Part shown: positions 41,128 through 50,490 of the stretch, in pieces
Layout of the letters: every line of letters starts with the position of its first letter
How positions within the stretch are numbered: the first letter of the stretch is position 1
From: UBA8516 sp035455245
Lineage (GTDB): Archaea > Thermoproteota > Nitrososphaeria > Nitrososphaerales > Nitrosopumilaceae
Assembly (NCBI GenBank): GCA_035455245.1
Contig: DATIFN010000010.1
Location: 1-64,000, forward strand
Length of the DNA stretch: 64,000 nucleotides
Direction of reading: 5' to 3'
Translations under genes and position numbers: made by a program
The notes under the pieces: model-generated
Told to the model about the DNA's origin: nothing
The model's database searches: none
Seen by the model: only the letters and a program-made list of their open reading frames with translations

Positions 41128-42366
41128 ATGCCAAAGATCACTTCCGTAAAAGGAAGGCTGCTCTACAACAGCAGAGGGAGTAAAACAATAGAAATTGACG
41201 TTCTTTCTGACAATTCTTTCCTTGGCAGGGTTTGTGCACCTTCTGGAGCAAGCGTTGGAAAACATGAGGCACAAAGTTTCCAAGACAACAAACCTGAAAA
41301 GAGTCTCCAAATCCTTAATGCTAATCAAAAAAAATTTGTTGATCTTGATTCTTCGGATTTGAAGTCAATACACAATACCATACGAGAGATCGATCCCACA
41401 CCTAATTATTCAAAGATAGGGGGAGCCGTCGCTTTTGCTCTTACAATAGCGTCTGTTGATTCTGCTTCTAAATCTTTAGGGATCCCATTATTCAAATTGA
41501 TTTCAAAAGACGGGAATTTCCGTTTTCCTTTTCCACTTGGAAACATTTTAGGAGGAGGAGCTCATGCAGGACCTGGAACTCCCGACATACAAGAGATTTT
41601 GATTTGTGCAATCGGAGCAAAAACCATTTTTGACGCAATAGAGACTAATCTTGCAATCCATAAGGAATTGCAGAGAGTCCTTGAAAAACATCAACCCGAC
41701 TTTACCAATGGCCGTGGAGATGAGGGAGGTTGGGCTCCTAGAATAGGGAATCAAAAAGCCTTAGAGTTTTCAGCAAAAGCATGTGAAAATCTTGGATTCA
41801 CTTTAGGCAAGGAGGTTTCCCTTGGGGTAGATTTCGCATCATCTACACAGTGGAATGAAAAGAAAAAAAAATATATTTACAATCGTGAGGGTTTTGAAAA
41901 CACTCCAGAAAAACAAATAGAGTTTACCTCAGAAATCATAAAAAAATACAAACTTGTATATGCAGAGGATGCTGTCCATGAAGAAGCTTTTGAAGAAATG
42001 TCGGTCTTGACTTCTAGATTTCCCAAAGTCATGATAACAGGCGACGACTTATTGGTAACAAATGCCGAAATACTGAAAAAAGCGATAAAAATGAAATCAT
42101 GCAATGCTGCAATTTTAAAAGTAAATCAAGCAGGGAGCCTGTATGATGCTTTAGAGTTTGCATCAGAAGCTCACAAAAACGATATTAAATTAATCACATC
42201 ACATCGATCAGGCGAATCTACAGATTCTCACATATCACATATTGGTATTGCTGTGAAATCAAAGATGCTAAAGGTAGGTGTAGTTGGTGGGGAGAGAATA
42301 GCCAAACTCAATGAACTCATTCGTCTTGTAGAGTATGATTTAATACGTGGGATGGCACAAATTTAA
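41128..42366 (+). CDS. eno: Enolase
   Basis: Interconverts 2-phosphoglycerate and phosphoenolpyruvate, 412 residues. N-terminal loop APSGASVGKHEA (usually SGASTGxxEA); metal ligands in GVDFASS, the VYAEDAVHEE segment and TGDDLLVTN; catalytic Lys in LKVNQAGSL; and SHRSGESTDSHISH near the end. In autotrophic archaea it serves gluconeogenesis. Placement between rpoN and rps2 is a common archaeal arrangement. Confidence 0.96.
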   Translation: MPKITSVKGRLLYNSRGSKTIEIDVLSDNSFLGRVCAPSGASVGKHEAQSFQDNKPEKSLQILNANQKKFVDLDSSDLKSIHNTIREIDPTPNYSKIGGAVAFALTIASVDSASKSLGIPLFKLISKDGNFRFPFPLGNILGGGAHAGPGTPDIQEILICAIGAKTIFDAIETNLAIHKELQRVLEKHQPDFTNGRGDEGGWAPRIGNQKALEFSAKACENLGFTLGKEVSLGVDFASSTQWNEKKKKYIYNREGFENTPEKQIEFTSEIIKKYKLVYAEDAVHEEAFEEMSVLTSRFPKVMITGDDLLVTNAEILKKAIKMKSCNAAILKVNQAGSLYDALEFASEAHKNDIKLITSHRSGESTDSHISHIGIAVKSKMLKVGVVGGERIAKLNELIRLVEYDLIRGMAQI

Positions 42367-42375
42367 AAACACAAT

Positions 42376-43044
42376 ATGAGCGAATCAGGGGATCTTGAAA
42401 ATATTGAGAAAAGCATCCTGTCTACGGGAATAAGAGTAGGAACACCAGTTAAGACTAAGTTTATGACTCCATTTATCACAAAGGCAACCCCCGAGGGACT
42501 TTATATTATTGATATTAAAAAGACATTGTCAAGAATTCAGACTTCGGCCAAATTCATTAACCGATCTGAAATTTCTAAAGTGATAGTATGTTCTGGTAGA
42601 GAATATGCAAACACTCCAATAGAAAAATTCTGTGAAGTAACAGGAGCAACAGAAATGCTTGGAAGATTCATGCCTGGTACACTTACAAATCCACTTTTGC
42701 CATATTATATTGAACCACAGCTTGTGTTGGTTTCAGATCCACAAACTGATGCACAGGCAGTTCTAGAAGCTACAAATGCAGGGATTCCAGTTATTGGTTT
42801 AGCGAATACGGACAATGTGACTTCCAAACTTGATCTGATTATACCAGCCAATAACAGAGGAAGAAAATCTTTGGCAACAATTTATTGGCTTTTGGCAAGA
42901 GAGGTATTGATACAAAAAGGCCAGCTTAAGGATGGCAAGTCAATGAAGTATGACATCGACGATTTTGAGACTAAAATAGTTGAAGAAGAAATCGAAGAAG
43001 AGCCAATAAGAACACCTCGTTTTGAGAGATCTAAGAGGCAATAG
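42376..43044 (+). CDS. rps2: 30S ribosomal protein uS2
   Basis: Small-subunit protein of 222 residues. Archaeal uS2 motifs: GTPVKTKFMTPFI, FINRSEISKVIVCSGREYANTPIEKFCEVTGA, GRFMPGTLTNPLLPYYIEPQLVLVSDP, and GIPVIGLANTDNVTSKLDLIIPANNRGRKSLATIYWLLARE. The C-terminus is acidic then basic. It follows eno by nine bases. Confidence 0.97.
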   Translation: MSESGDLENIEKSILSTGIRVGTPVKTKFMTPFITKATPEGLYIIDIKKTLSRIQTSAKFINRSEISKVIVCSGREYANTPIEKFCEVTGATEMLGRFMPGTLTNPLLPYYIEPQLVLVSDPQTDAQAVLEATNAGIPVIGLANTDNVTSKLDLIIPANNRGRKSLATIYWLLAREVLIQKGQLKDGKSMKYDIDDFETKIVEEEIEEEPIRTPRFERSKRQ

Positions 43045-43048
43045 AATA

Positions 43049-43885
43049 ATGCAGGTAAGAACACCGGCTGTTGCTGGCATGTTCTATCCAAAAGAAACAC
43101 AGAAATTGAAATCTACAATACGCGATTGTTTTTTGCATCCCTTTGGACCAGGAAAAACACCCCCTCAAGAAACCAATGAAGAGGTAATAGGTGTGATCTG
43201 TCCACATGCAGGATATTCATACTCAGGACCTATTGCCACTAATTCCTTTTATCACATCTCTTCACAAAAACCAGAACTTGTTATTATTATAGGTCCGAAT
43301 CATTGGGGCATTGGTTGCAATATTGCTGCAATGAAAGAAGGACAATGGCAAACACCTCTTGGAAATGTTGAAGTTGATACAGAATCGGCCCAAAACATTC
43401 ATGAGATTTCTACAATGATAGAATTAGATTTTTTTTCACATACAAGAGATCACAGTTTAGAGGTACAAGTTCCCATGCTACAGGAGATTTATTCACATAA
43501 ATTCAAGATTCTACCCATTATTTTGATAGACCAGGGGAATATAGTTGCAAAAGAAATTGGTAAAGCAATTGCAAAAATTTCAAAAACCAAGAAAACCATA
43601 ATAATAGGATCATCAGATTTTACACATTACGAAGAGAACAACTTTGCACATAGACAAGACAAATTGTTGATTGAACCTATTCTTGATTTAGACGTAGATA
43701 GATTCTACAGAGTACTAGAAGAAAATAGAGTTAGTGCGTGTGGATATGGAGCGATTGCATCCACCATGGTAGCTTGCAAGGAACTTGGAGCTTCAAAGGG
43801 AACTTTATTAAAATATGCCACAAGCGGAGATGTGGCAGGAGATAAGAGTTCTGTGGTAGGATATGCCTCGATTGCATTTTCATGA
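43049..43885 (+). CDS. MEMO1-family protein (AmmeMemoRadiSam system protein B)
   Basis: About 278 residues of the MEMO family, whose fold resembles class III extradiol dioxygenases. Putative metal/catalytic His positions are in CPHAGYSYSGP, IIGPNHWGIG and SSDFTHYE; the conserved Cys lies in SACGYGAI. ATG 43049 (MQVRTPAVAGMFYPK) is favoured over 43022, which would overlap rps2. Genes for the radical SAM and AmmeR partners are not nearby. In archaea memo recurs beside mevalonate kinase, as here; a link to lipid or redox chemistry is not proven. Confidence 0.88.
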   Translation: MQVRTPAVAGMFYPKETQKLKSTIRDCFLHPFGPGKTPPQETNEEVIGVICPHAGYSYSGPIATNSFYHISSQKPELVIIIGPNHWGIGCNIAAMKEGQWQTPLGNVEVDTESAQNIHEISTMIELDFFSHTRDHSLEVQVPMLQEIYSHKFKILPIILIDQGNIVAKEIGKAIAKISKTKKTIIIGSSDFTHYEENNFAHRQDKLLIEPILDLDVDRFYRVLEENRVSACGYGAIASTMVACKELGASKGTLLKYATSGDVAGDKSSVVGYASIAFS

Positions 43886-44829
43886 AATCAAGTGCTTCAG
43901 CCCCTGGCAAAGTCATTTTGTTTGGAGAGCATTTTGTGGTATATGGCACTAGAGCTATTCTTTGTGCTATAAACAAGAGAATAAGAGTTACCTCACATCT
44001 AATCGATGAGCGAAAAATCAAGATAATCTCAGATATTGGGACTGTAGAAGTAGATGCCGATTCATCTTTAAGTGATTGCATTGAGCTAATGAAACCATTT
44101 GTATACTTGGCAACTTATGCTCTGCAGAGATTCAAGAAAAATTGCGGTATTGAAATTAAAATAGAATCTGAGATACCACCAGGAATTGGTTTGGGGTCAT
44201 CCTCTGCTTCATGCGTAGCAGCTGCAAAATCAATAACTGGATTATTTGAAAAACTTTCAAGGGAAGACATTTTAAAATTGGCAATTGATGCAGAGCGAAC
44301 AATTTTCAAAAACACATCAGGAGCCGATTGCTCTGTTTGTATTTTTGGTGGCCTGGCTGAATACGATATTACTAATGGTTTTAAAAAAATTAGTTCGGGG
44401 GTAGAATTTGAACTTATTATCGCAAATTCTAAACACCCACATCTTACAAGCAAAGTTGTTGAAAAAGTAAGGAGGTTTAAAGAAAACAACCCTGAATTAT
44501 TCGCGTCGTTGTGTAAACAAGAATCAGAACTTGTACAAAAGGCCCTTTTAGCACTAGCAAAAAATGATTTACCAGAAATCGGTTCCCTTATGTCTAAAAA
44601 TCAACTTCTTTTGGACCAGATTGGTGTTTCTACTGAAAAGTTAGACCTTCTTGTGAAGGAAGCCAAGAAAATGTCTTTTGGGGCAAAGATAACCGGAGCT
44701 GGGGGGGGAGGATGTATAATTGCCCTTGTAGACAAATCCAACATTAATCAAACACTTGCCAGTTTGAAAATTCATGATGAGGTCATTTCTGCTAGAATTG
44801 ACTACGGTGGACTATTAGATACTTTTTAA
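43882..44829 (+). CDS. mvk: Mevalonate kinase
   Basis: GHMP kinase of 315 residues that phosphorylates mevalonate at the start of isoprenoid synthesis. Motifs: SAPGKVILFGEHFVVYG, the ATP loop PPGIGLGSSSASCVAAA, and the C-terminal KITGAGGGGCIIAL. The ATG overlaps the memo stop (ATGA). It is followed by isopentenyl phosphate kinase, isomerase and prenyl synthase, so the operon supplies the side chains of archaeal ether lipids. Confidence 0.95.
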   Translation: MKSSASAPGKVILFGEHFVVYGTRAILCAINKRIRVTSHLIDERKIKIISDIGTVEVDADSSLSDCIELMKPFVYLATYALQRFKKNCGIEIKIESEIPPGIGLGSSSASCVAAAKSITGLFEKLSREDILKLAIDAERTIFKNTSGADCSVCIFGGLAEYDITNGFKKISSGVEFELIIANSKHPHLTSKVVEKVRRFKENNPELFASLCKQESELVQKALLALAKNDLPEIGSLMSKNQLLLDQIGVSTEKLDLLVKEAKKMSFGAKITGAGGGGCIIALVDKSNINQTLASLKIHDEVISARIDYGGLLDTF

Positions 44830-44854
44830 ACCGACTGGTTTACTGTAGAAAAAT

Positions 44855-45595
44855 ATGATTTTAGTAAAGCTTGGCGGGTCCATAATCACAAACAAACAAA
44901 AACCTCTTACCCCAAACCGCTTAGCCATAAACAAAATTTCGTTACAAGTTAAGGAAATAGATGAACCAATTGTTGTAGTTCATGGTGGAGGTTCTTTTGG
45001 TCATTACTGGTCTGTAAAATATGATATGCATACTAAACCCGCTGAATATAACAGGAAAGGTGTCTCCGTTGTAAAAAATTCTATGATTGAATTAAACAAA
45101 ATCATTCTTGACTCTTTTCTAAAAAATAGTTTGAATCCATATTGTTTACCCCCAACTGACTTTATGTTTGGTATTAAAGCTGATTCCAAGAAAATCAAAG
45201 AGATTCCTAAGATAGCACACGCAGGATTTGTGCCAGTAACATATGGAGATGTGATGTGGTATGGTAAAAATAAATTCTATATTTTATCAGGAGATAAAAT
45301 TATGGGAATACTATCTAAAATTCTAAAACCCAGACTTGCAATTTTTGTATTGAATGTTGATGGCGTCTATTCTGATATGAAAGCAAAAAGGTTATTGTAT
45401 GAAATAAAGGGAGAAAATGCAGCGATCTCAAAGGTTGAAATGGATGTCACGGGTGGAATGAGCCGTAAAATCCAAGAGGCCATGTTGATATCAAGGAATG
45501 GAACTAACGTATTTTTCGTAAATGGTAACAAACCACATAGGATAGTAGATGCAGTGAGGAATGGAAAATTCTATGGAACCTTGTTTAGGAGTTAG
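44855..45595 (+). CDS. ipk: Isopentenyl phosphate kinase
   Basis: Amino-acid-kinase-fold enzyme of 246 residues that makes isopentenyl diphosphate from isopentenyl phosphate, the last kinase step of the archaeal mevalonate route. Features: LVKLGGSIIT, VVHGGGSFGHYW (with the catalytic His of the family in SFGHY), PVTYGDVMW, LSGDKIM and VTGGMSRKIQEA. It lies 25 bp after mvk. Confidence 0.94.
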   Translation: MILVKLGGSIITNKQKPLTPNRLAINKISLQVKEIDEPIVVVHGGGSFGHYWSVKYDMHTKPAEYNRKGVSVVKNSMIELNKIILDSFLKNSLNPYCLPPTDFMFGIKADSKKIKEIPKIAHAGFVPVTYGDVMWYGKNKFYILSGDKIMGILSKILKPRLAIFVLNVDGVYSDMKAKRLLYEIKGENAAISKVEMDVTGGMSRKIQEAMLISRNGTNVFFVNGNKPHRIVDAVRNGKFYGTLFRS

Positions 45596-45600
45596 ATGGT

Positions 45601-46242
45601 TTGGGTACTGAATATCTGATTCTTGTAGATAAAAACGACATACCCATTGGAAAAGAAGAAAAAGTCAAATGTCACCTACCAAATGGTAAACTCCACCGGG
45701 CTTTCACGATTCTTTTGTTTAACAAGGATGGCAAACTTCTCCTTACACGTCGTAGCCAAAGTAAGATGTTATGGCCAAGAGATTGGGATGGAACTGTGGC
45801 CAGTCATCCAAGACAATCGGAAACATATGTCTCCTCTGCAGAAAGGCGATTGTCGGAAGAAATTGGAGTTTCATGCAAATTAGAGTATTTATTTAAATTT
45901 GAATATCATGTGCCATACAAAAACATCGGTTCAGAAAATGAAATTTGTGGAACTTTAATTGGAATAATAGAAGATCCTACTGGAATTAAGTTAGTCAAAG
46001 AAGAAATTGATGAAGTAAAGTGGGTTTCATTCCATGAACTTTTAGATGATGTTAAAAAAAATCCTCAGATTTATTGCCCATGGATGTTATTGGCTTTGTA
46101 TTTTTTGCCAGAATCAGAAACAAATATCTTGCCAGAACACAGGTCCATTTTAAATGAGTGCATTAAAGATGACATTAAACATGTCCTTGAGAAGCCATTA
46201 CAATATCATTTTCCTGATAAAAATTGGGAGCTGAAAAAATAA
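45601..46242 (+). CDS. idi: Isopentenyl-diphosphate isomerase, type I, with altered active-site Cys
   Basis: Nudix-fold type I isomerase of 213 residues that interconverts IPP and DMAPP. Metal ligands are kept: His25 and His32 (CHLPNGKLHRAF), His69 (SHP), and Glu112 and Glu114 (ENE), as is Tyr102. The residue matching catalytic Cys67 of the E. coli enzyme is Ala67 (TVASHP for VCGHP). The Nudix-like helix SSAERRLSEEIGV is intact. The start is TTG at 45601; the nearby ATG is out of frame. Operon position between ipk and prenyl synthase argues for a real isomerase despite the change. Confidence 0.85.
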   Translation: MGTEYLILVDKNDIPIGKEEKVKCHLPNGKLHRAFTILLFNKDGKLLLTRRSQSKMLWPRDWDGTVASHPRQSETYVSSAERRLSEEIGVSCKLEYLFKFEYHVPYKNIGSENEICGTLIGIIEDPTGIKLVKEEIDEVKWVSFHELLDDVKKNPQIYCPWMLLALYFLPESETNILPEHRSILNECIKDDIKHVLEKPLQYHFPDKNWELKK

Positions 46243-47222
46243 TGTCATTAAATTCTATTGAAAAGATAACAAAGACAGTTAACTCCTTTTTGTTTTCAAT
46301 GCTTGAAGGAAATCCAAAAAATCTTTACGATGCAGCTACACATCTAATAACACATGGTGGAAAAAGACTCAGACCATACATGGTGATAAAGAGTTGTGAG
46401 GTTTTAGGTGGTACAGCAACACAAGCATTACCTGCAGCTGCAGCAATTGAAATGATACATAATTTTACTCTGGTTCATGACGATATAATGGATAATGATG
46501 AGACACGGCATGGTGTACCTACAGTTCACACAAAATTTGGCATCCCTGTTGGGATTTTAGCAGGCGATGTCCTTTTTTCAAAAGCCTTCGAGACAATTTC
46601 ATCGGAATCTAAATTGTCAAAAGAAGTCGGTCTTGCATTAGTAAACAAACTGGCAAAAGCATGTGTCGATGTATGTGAAGGCCAAATACTCGATATAATG
46701 ATGGCACAATCACAAAAAATTCCTAGTGAGAATCAATACATCAGAATGATAGAAAAAAAGACATCGGCACTATTTGAGACATCATGCGCAATGGGTGCAA
46801 TATGTGCCAATACAAAACAGAAAGATGTTTTAAATCTCTCTGCATTTGGAAAAAATTTAGGAGTGGCGTTTCAGATAATAGACGATCTGATTGGAATTGT
46901 TGGCGATCCCAAAATTACAAAGAAACCCGTTGGAAATGATTTACGTGAAGGAAAAAAGTCACTTCCAATTCTTCTTTCCATAAAGAAATCCAGTGGACAT
47001 AAAAAAGAAAAAATCCTAAACGCCTTTGGAAATTCTTCTAGTTCAAAAGATGAAATTGAATCAGTTGTCAAGATAATTAGTTCTATGGGAATAGAACACA
47101 TTGTTAGAAATAAGGCATTACAATATTCCAATTCTGCAAAAGAATCATTGGCGTCATATGAGGGATCAGCTAAAAAAGAACTCATGTCACTTTTAGAATT
47201 TGTTGTAGAGAGGAATTTGTAA
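46242..47222 (+). CDS. Geranylgeranyl/polyprenyl diphosphate synthase
   Basis: Trans-prenyltransferase of 326 residues making C20 (or longer) chains for membrane lipids. First Asp-rich motif HDDIMDND (DDxxD-like), then GKRLRPYM, GILAGDVLFSKAF, and second Asp-rich motif FQIIDDLIG with KKPVGNDLREGKKSLPIL. The residues before the first Asp motif (AIEMIHNFTLVHDD) lack bulky blockers beyond the usual, consistent with a C20 product, but chain length is not proven. Start ATG 46242 overlaps the idi stop (TAATG); the in-frame TTG at 46224 is less likely. Confidence 0.93.
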   Translation: MSLNSIEKITKTVNSFLFSMLEGNPKNLYDAATHLITHGGKRLRPYMVIKSCEVLGGTATQALPAAAAIEMIHNFTLVHDDIMDNDETRHGVPTVHTKFGIPVGILAGDVLFSKAFETISSESKLSKEVGLALVNKLAKACVDVCEGQILDIMMAQSQKIPSENQYIRMIEKKTSALFETSCAMGAICANTKQKDVLNLSAFGKNLGVAFQIIDDLIGIVGDPKITKKPVGNDLREGKKSLPILLSIKKSSGHKKEKILNAFGNSSSSKDEIESVVKIISSMGIEHIVRNKALQYSNSAKESLASYEGSAKKELMSLLEFVVERNL

Positions 47223-48929
47223 TTGGATGATGATCTAAAAAGGGCTATACGTGGAATAGCCCTCCAAAATGCTTCAGAACATGAAGGAAAAACACGTAGT
47301 GAAACAATCATATCAAAAATACTTGGATCAAGATCAGATCTTAGAAGCAGAACAAAGGAGATCATTCCTTTCATATCTGAAGTGGTAACCGAAATTAACC
47401 GGCTTTCAGTAACAGAGCAAAAATCAGAACTAGAAAGTAATTTTCCAGAAATTCTTGCTACAAAACCAAAAGAGGAAAGAATCGGATTACCTCCACTAGA
47501 AGGGGCAGAAAATGGAAAGGTTGTAACAAGGTTTCCCCCAGAACCAAATGGATATCCACACATAGGTCATGCAAAAGCTGCGATAATTGATGAGGAATAT
47601 GCAAAAATGTATAATGGAAAATTGATTCTTAGATTTGATGACACCAATCCTGAAAATGAAAGATTAGAATATTATGCTGCAATTAAGGTTGGACTTGACT
47701 GGCTTGGAGTGAAATATGATCGAGTAAAAAATACATCAGATGACATAGAATTAATTTACAAAAAGGGTATTCAAATGATTGAATCAAATCATGCGTATGT
47801 TTGTACTTGCAATCAAGAAACAATAAGCAAAAACAGAAGAGAGATGAAATCTTGTAAGTGCCGCTCAGTAGATCTTGATCAAAACACCAAAAAATGGCAT
47901 AATATGTTTGAAAAATACAAACCTGGCGAAGCAATAGTCAGATTTCGTGGTGACATGGGATCAGAAAATACGGTTATGCGGGATCCTGCATTATTTAGAA
48001 TTATTGAAGGAAGTCATCCATTGCTTTTGAACAAATACAGAGTGTGGCCAAATTATGATTTTGCTGTAGCAATAGAAGATAGTATTGATGGAGTAACCCA
48101 TGCCTTTAGAACAAAAGAATATGAACTTCGAAATGACCTATACTATGCTATTTTGGATAAACTACAGATGAGAAAGCCACTGATGTTAGAATTTTCCAGA
48201 TTAGAGTTTGAGGGGATGCCTGTCTCAAAAAGAATACTAAAACCACTTGTTGAGGAGGGCAGGGTTAATGGTTATGATGACCCAAGGCTTCCAACTCTTG
48301 AGGCCATGCGCAGACGTGGAATTGTGCCTGAAGCAATAAGAAAATTCGTTCTTTCACTTAGCTTCACAAAATCCGATACATTTGCTCCATTTGATACACT
48401 AGAATCATTTAACAGAAAAATAATAGATGGAATCAGCGTTAGATTATTTATGGTTACAGAACCTGTGAAACTAATTGTGAAAAATAACAAGGTGACAGTT
48501 GTCGAACTTACAAACCATCCTCAAAAAGATCTCGGAAAGAGGAAGGTAGAATTGGATGGCGTTTTCTATGTCTCTGGTAGTGACCTAAAGGATCTCCGTG
48601 TTGGTGATCAACTTAGATTAATTGAATTATACAACATAAGAATAACAAAAATAGGTTCAGAAATAGAAGCAGAATATTCTGGTAATGATTTTAAAGCAGA
48701 ATTGCCTAAAATTCAGTGGATTACTCAAAAAAGCTCTACTAAGATAAATATCCTCATACCAAGGACACTTTTTGTTGATGAAAAATTTAATGAGAATAGC
48801 CTAGAGACACTCCAAGCTCTCACAGAGAAATACTACTTAGAATTAAATGAGGGTGCAGAAATCCAGTTTGTTAGATTTGGTTATTGCAGAAAAGATTCTG
48901 CGATTCAAGCAATCTATACTCATAAGTGA
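47223..48929 (+). CDS. gltX: Glutamyl-tRNA synthetase (archaeal type)
   Basis: Class I synthetase of 568 residues. HIGH motif as PNGYPHIGHAKAAI (about residue 110), ILRFDDTNPENE, a CTCNQ...CKC cysteine pair set in the insertion, and a KMSKS-like element in the form GMPVSKRILK; the C-terminal anticodon domain is the beta-barrel type shared with archaeal GluRS and GlnRS. In archaea it also charges tRNA-Gln with Glu for transamidation, which matches the A1-U72 tRNA-Gln in this window. TTG start directly after the prenyl synthase stop. Confidence 0.95.
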   Translation: MDDDLKRAIRGIALQNASEHEGKTRSETIISKILGSRSDLRSRTKEIIPFISEVVTEINRLSVTEQKSELESNFPEILATKPKEERIGLPPLEGAENGKVVTRFPPEPNGYPHIGHAKAAIIDEEYAKMYNGKLILRFDDTNPENERLEYYAAIKVGLDWLGVKYDRVKNTSDDIELIYKKGIQMIESNHAYVCTCNQETISKNRREMKSCKCRSVDLDQNTKKWHNMFEKYKPGEAIVRFRGDMGSENTVMRDPALFRIIEGSHPLLLNKYRVWPNYDFAVAIEDSIDGVTHAFRTKEYELRNDLYYAILDKLQMRKPLMLEFSRLEFEGMPVSKRILKPLVEEGRVNGYDDPRLPTLEAMRRRGIVPEAIRKFVLSLSFTKSDTFAPFDTLESFNRKIIDGISVRLFMVTEPVKLIVKNNKVTVVELTNHPQKDLGKRKVELDGVFYVSGSDLKDLRVGDQLRLIELYNIRITKIGSEIEAEYSGNDFKAELPKIQWITQKSSTKINILIPRTLFVDEKFNENSLETLQALTEKYYLELNEGAEIQFVRFGYCRKDSAIQAIYTHK

Positions 48930-48935
48930 ATATAA

Positions 48936-49796
48936 ATGAAAATTGCAAGACTGTTAGGACAAGACATGGAAACATATGGTTTTGTTAATGAAGATAGCGT
49001 AATAACAAAAGAAGATATCACTCTTCAAACAGGAATTCCAATACCTCCACATATCATGGATTTTCTTTTTGATGGTTGGTATGATGAGATAAAACCAATA
49101 TTGTCAAATTTAAAATATACACAAAAGATTTCCGATTTTAAGTTCCTTGCTCCAATTCCAAATCCCTCAAAAATAATTTGTCTTGCCTTTAACTACAAAG
49201 ATCATGCAAGAGAACAGAATTTGATTCCTCCAGATGAACCAGCCATAATAATAAAACCAAAAACTACTCTAAATGGAGCCACATCAGATATAATTTGTCC
49301 TTTATTTGTATCAAAGTTAGACTATGAAATAGAGCTTGCTTTGATTATTGGAAAAAATTGTAAAAACATTTCTGAACAAGAGGCAAAAAATGTAATTTTT
49401 GGATATATGATTCTAAATGATACTTCGGCCAGAGATGTACAAGCCAAAGACAAACAATTTACCCGTGCCAAAGGATTCGATACTTTTGCTCCTTGTGGCC
49501 CTTGGATTACAACTGCAGATGAAGTATCAAATTCTCAAAACCTAAAGATGATAACTAAAGTAAATGGCGTAGTCAGACAAGATTCTTCAACATCTAATAT
49601 GTTCTTAAAAATACCCACTATAGTTTCTATGCTAAGTCAAGTAATGACTCTAGAAAGAGGTGATATAATTTCAACAGGAACGCCTGCAGGAGTCATGTTA
49701 AACAAACCAGATGCAGTTTACTTGAAGGATGGCGATAAGATTGAAATGGAGATAGAGGGACTCGGGAGGCTTGAAAACACCGTGAAATTTGTATAA
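48936..49796 (+). CDS. Fumarylacetoacetate-hydrolase-family protein
   Basis: A 286-residue FAH-fold enzyme. Metal-binding acidic motif KLDYEIELALIIG (D-x-E-x-E type), preceded by KIICLAFNYKDHAREQN and followed by LNDTSARDVQAKDKQFTRAKGFDTFAPCGPW and DIISTGTPAGVM. These match acylpyruvate hydrolase or oxaloacetate decarboxylase/tautomerase members. The exact substrate is not determinable. It follows gltX by six bases. Confidence 0.88.
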   Translation: MKIARLLGQDMETYGFVNEDSVITKEDITLQTGIPIPPHIMDFLFDGWYDEIKPILSNLKYTQKISDFKFLAPIPNPSKIICLAFNYKDHAREQNLIPPDEPAIIIKPKTTLNGATSDIICPLFVSKLDYEIELALIIGKNCKNISEQEAKNVIFGYMILNDTSARDVQAKDKQFTRAKGFDTFAPCGPWITTADEVSNSQNLKMITKVNGVVRQDSSTSNMFLKIPTIVSMLSQVMTLERGDIISTGTPAGVMLNKPDAVYLKDGDKIEMEIEGLGRLENTVKFV

Positions 49797-49836
49797 ACAT
49801 CTAAAACTATTAAGAGGAGCAAATTAGAAAAAGGTC

Positions 49837-50145
49837 ATGGGAAAGGTAATTGTGGGAAAAACTTCAGAAATTTCATCTGGTAAAATGCAAAGAGTTACTG
49901 CAGATGGAAAGGACATACTTGTAGTTAATGCAGATGGAAATTATTATGCTATAGATGATACCTGTACTCATGCGGGTGGAAGCCTAGCAGATGGAAAACT
50001 TGAAGGATCAATTGTAACATGTGATTGGCATGGAGCAAAGTTTGATTGTAAAACAGGTAAATTGCATTCGTTTCCTGCAAAGATCAAAGATTTGAGTTCA
50101 TACAAAGTAGTAGTCGAATCAGACAACATATTTTTGGAAGTTTAA
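49837..50145 (+). CDS. Rieske-type [2Fe-2S] ferredoxin
   Basis: Soluble 102-residue protein with the Rieske ligands Cys-x-His (DDTCTHAGGSL) and Cys-x2-His (TCDWHGAKFDCKTG), and no membrane anchor, as in ferredoxins of dioxygenase systems and NirD-like proteins. An electron-transfer role is clear; partners are not evident. A TATA-like AACTATTAAG (49805-49814) about 28 bases before the ATG implies its own leaderless promoter. Confidence 0.9.
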   Translation: MGKVIVGKTSEISSGKMQRVTADGKDILVVNADGNYYAIDDTCTHAGGSLADGKLEGSIVTCDWHGAKFDCKTGKLHSFPAKIKDLSSYKVVVESDNIFLEV

Positions 50146-50192
50146 GTGCAAACTTTATAAAATCAACACAATTAGGTAGCTCTGATGATACA

Positions 50193-50465
50193 ATGGTGGA
50201 CAAAAAATCTCAGAACACAGAAACTCTCAATCAAGCCGTTGCCACACTTGAAGAAATAGCTTCAAACCCTTCTACACCGAAGAATATTAAAAAAAGTATA
50301 ACTGATCTGGCAATAGAACTAAAAAAACAAGAATATTCTGTTTCAATGCGGGCAGCAAATGCCATTAGTTTGTTAGATGACATAACGCAAGATCCGAATA
50401 TGCCATCATATGTAAGAGTGACATTGTGGCAAGCGGTATCTACACTTGAAAGAATAAGAGAATAA
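50193..50465 (+). CDS. UPF0147 family protein
   Basis: A 90-residue helical protein of the archaeal UPF0147 family. The hallmarks are ATLEEIASNPSTPKNIKKSITD, SVSMRAANAISLLDDITQDPNMPSYVRVTLWQAVSTLERI. Function is unknown. It has its own TATA-like CTTTATAAAATC (50151-50162). Confidence 0.85.
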   Translation: MVDKKSQNTETLNQAVATLEEIASNPSTPKNIKKSITDLAIELKKQEYSVSMRAANAISLLDDITQDPNMPSYVRVTLWQAVSTLERIRE

Positions 50466-50490
50466 ATTAAGAATTATTGTTTCCCCAGTT

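Noticed and set aside
46871..47563. 230-codon open frame on the minus strand
   Set aside because: It lies antisense to the prenyl synthase and gltX genes, both certain. Its composition (Ser/Phe/Leu-rich) is that of a reverse-complement shadow.
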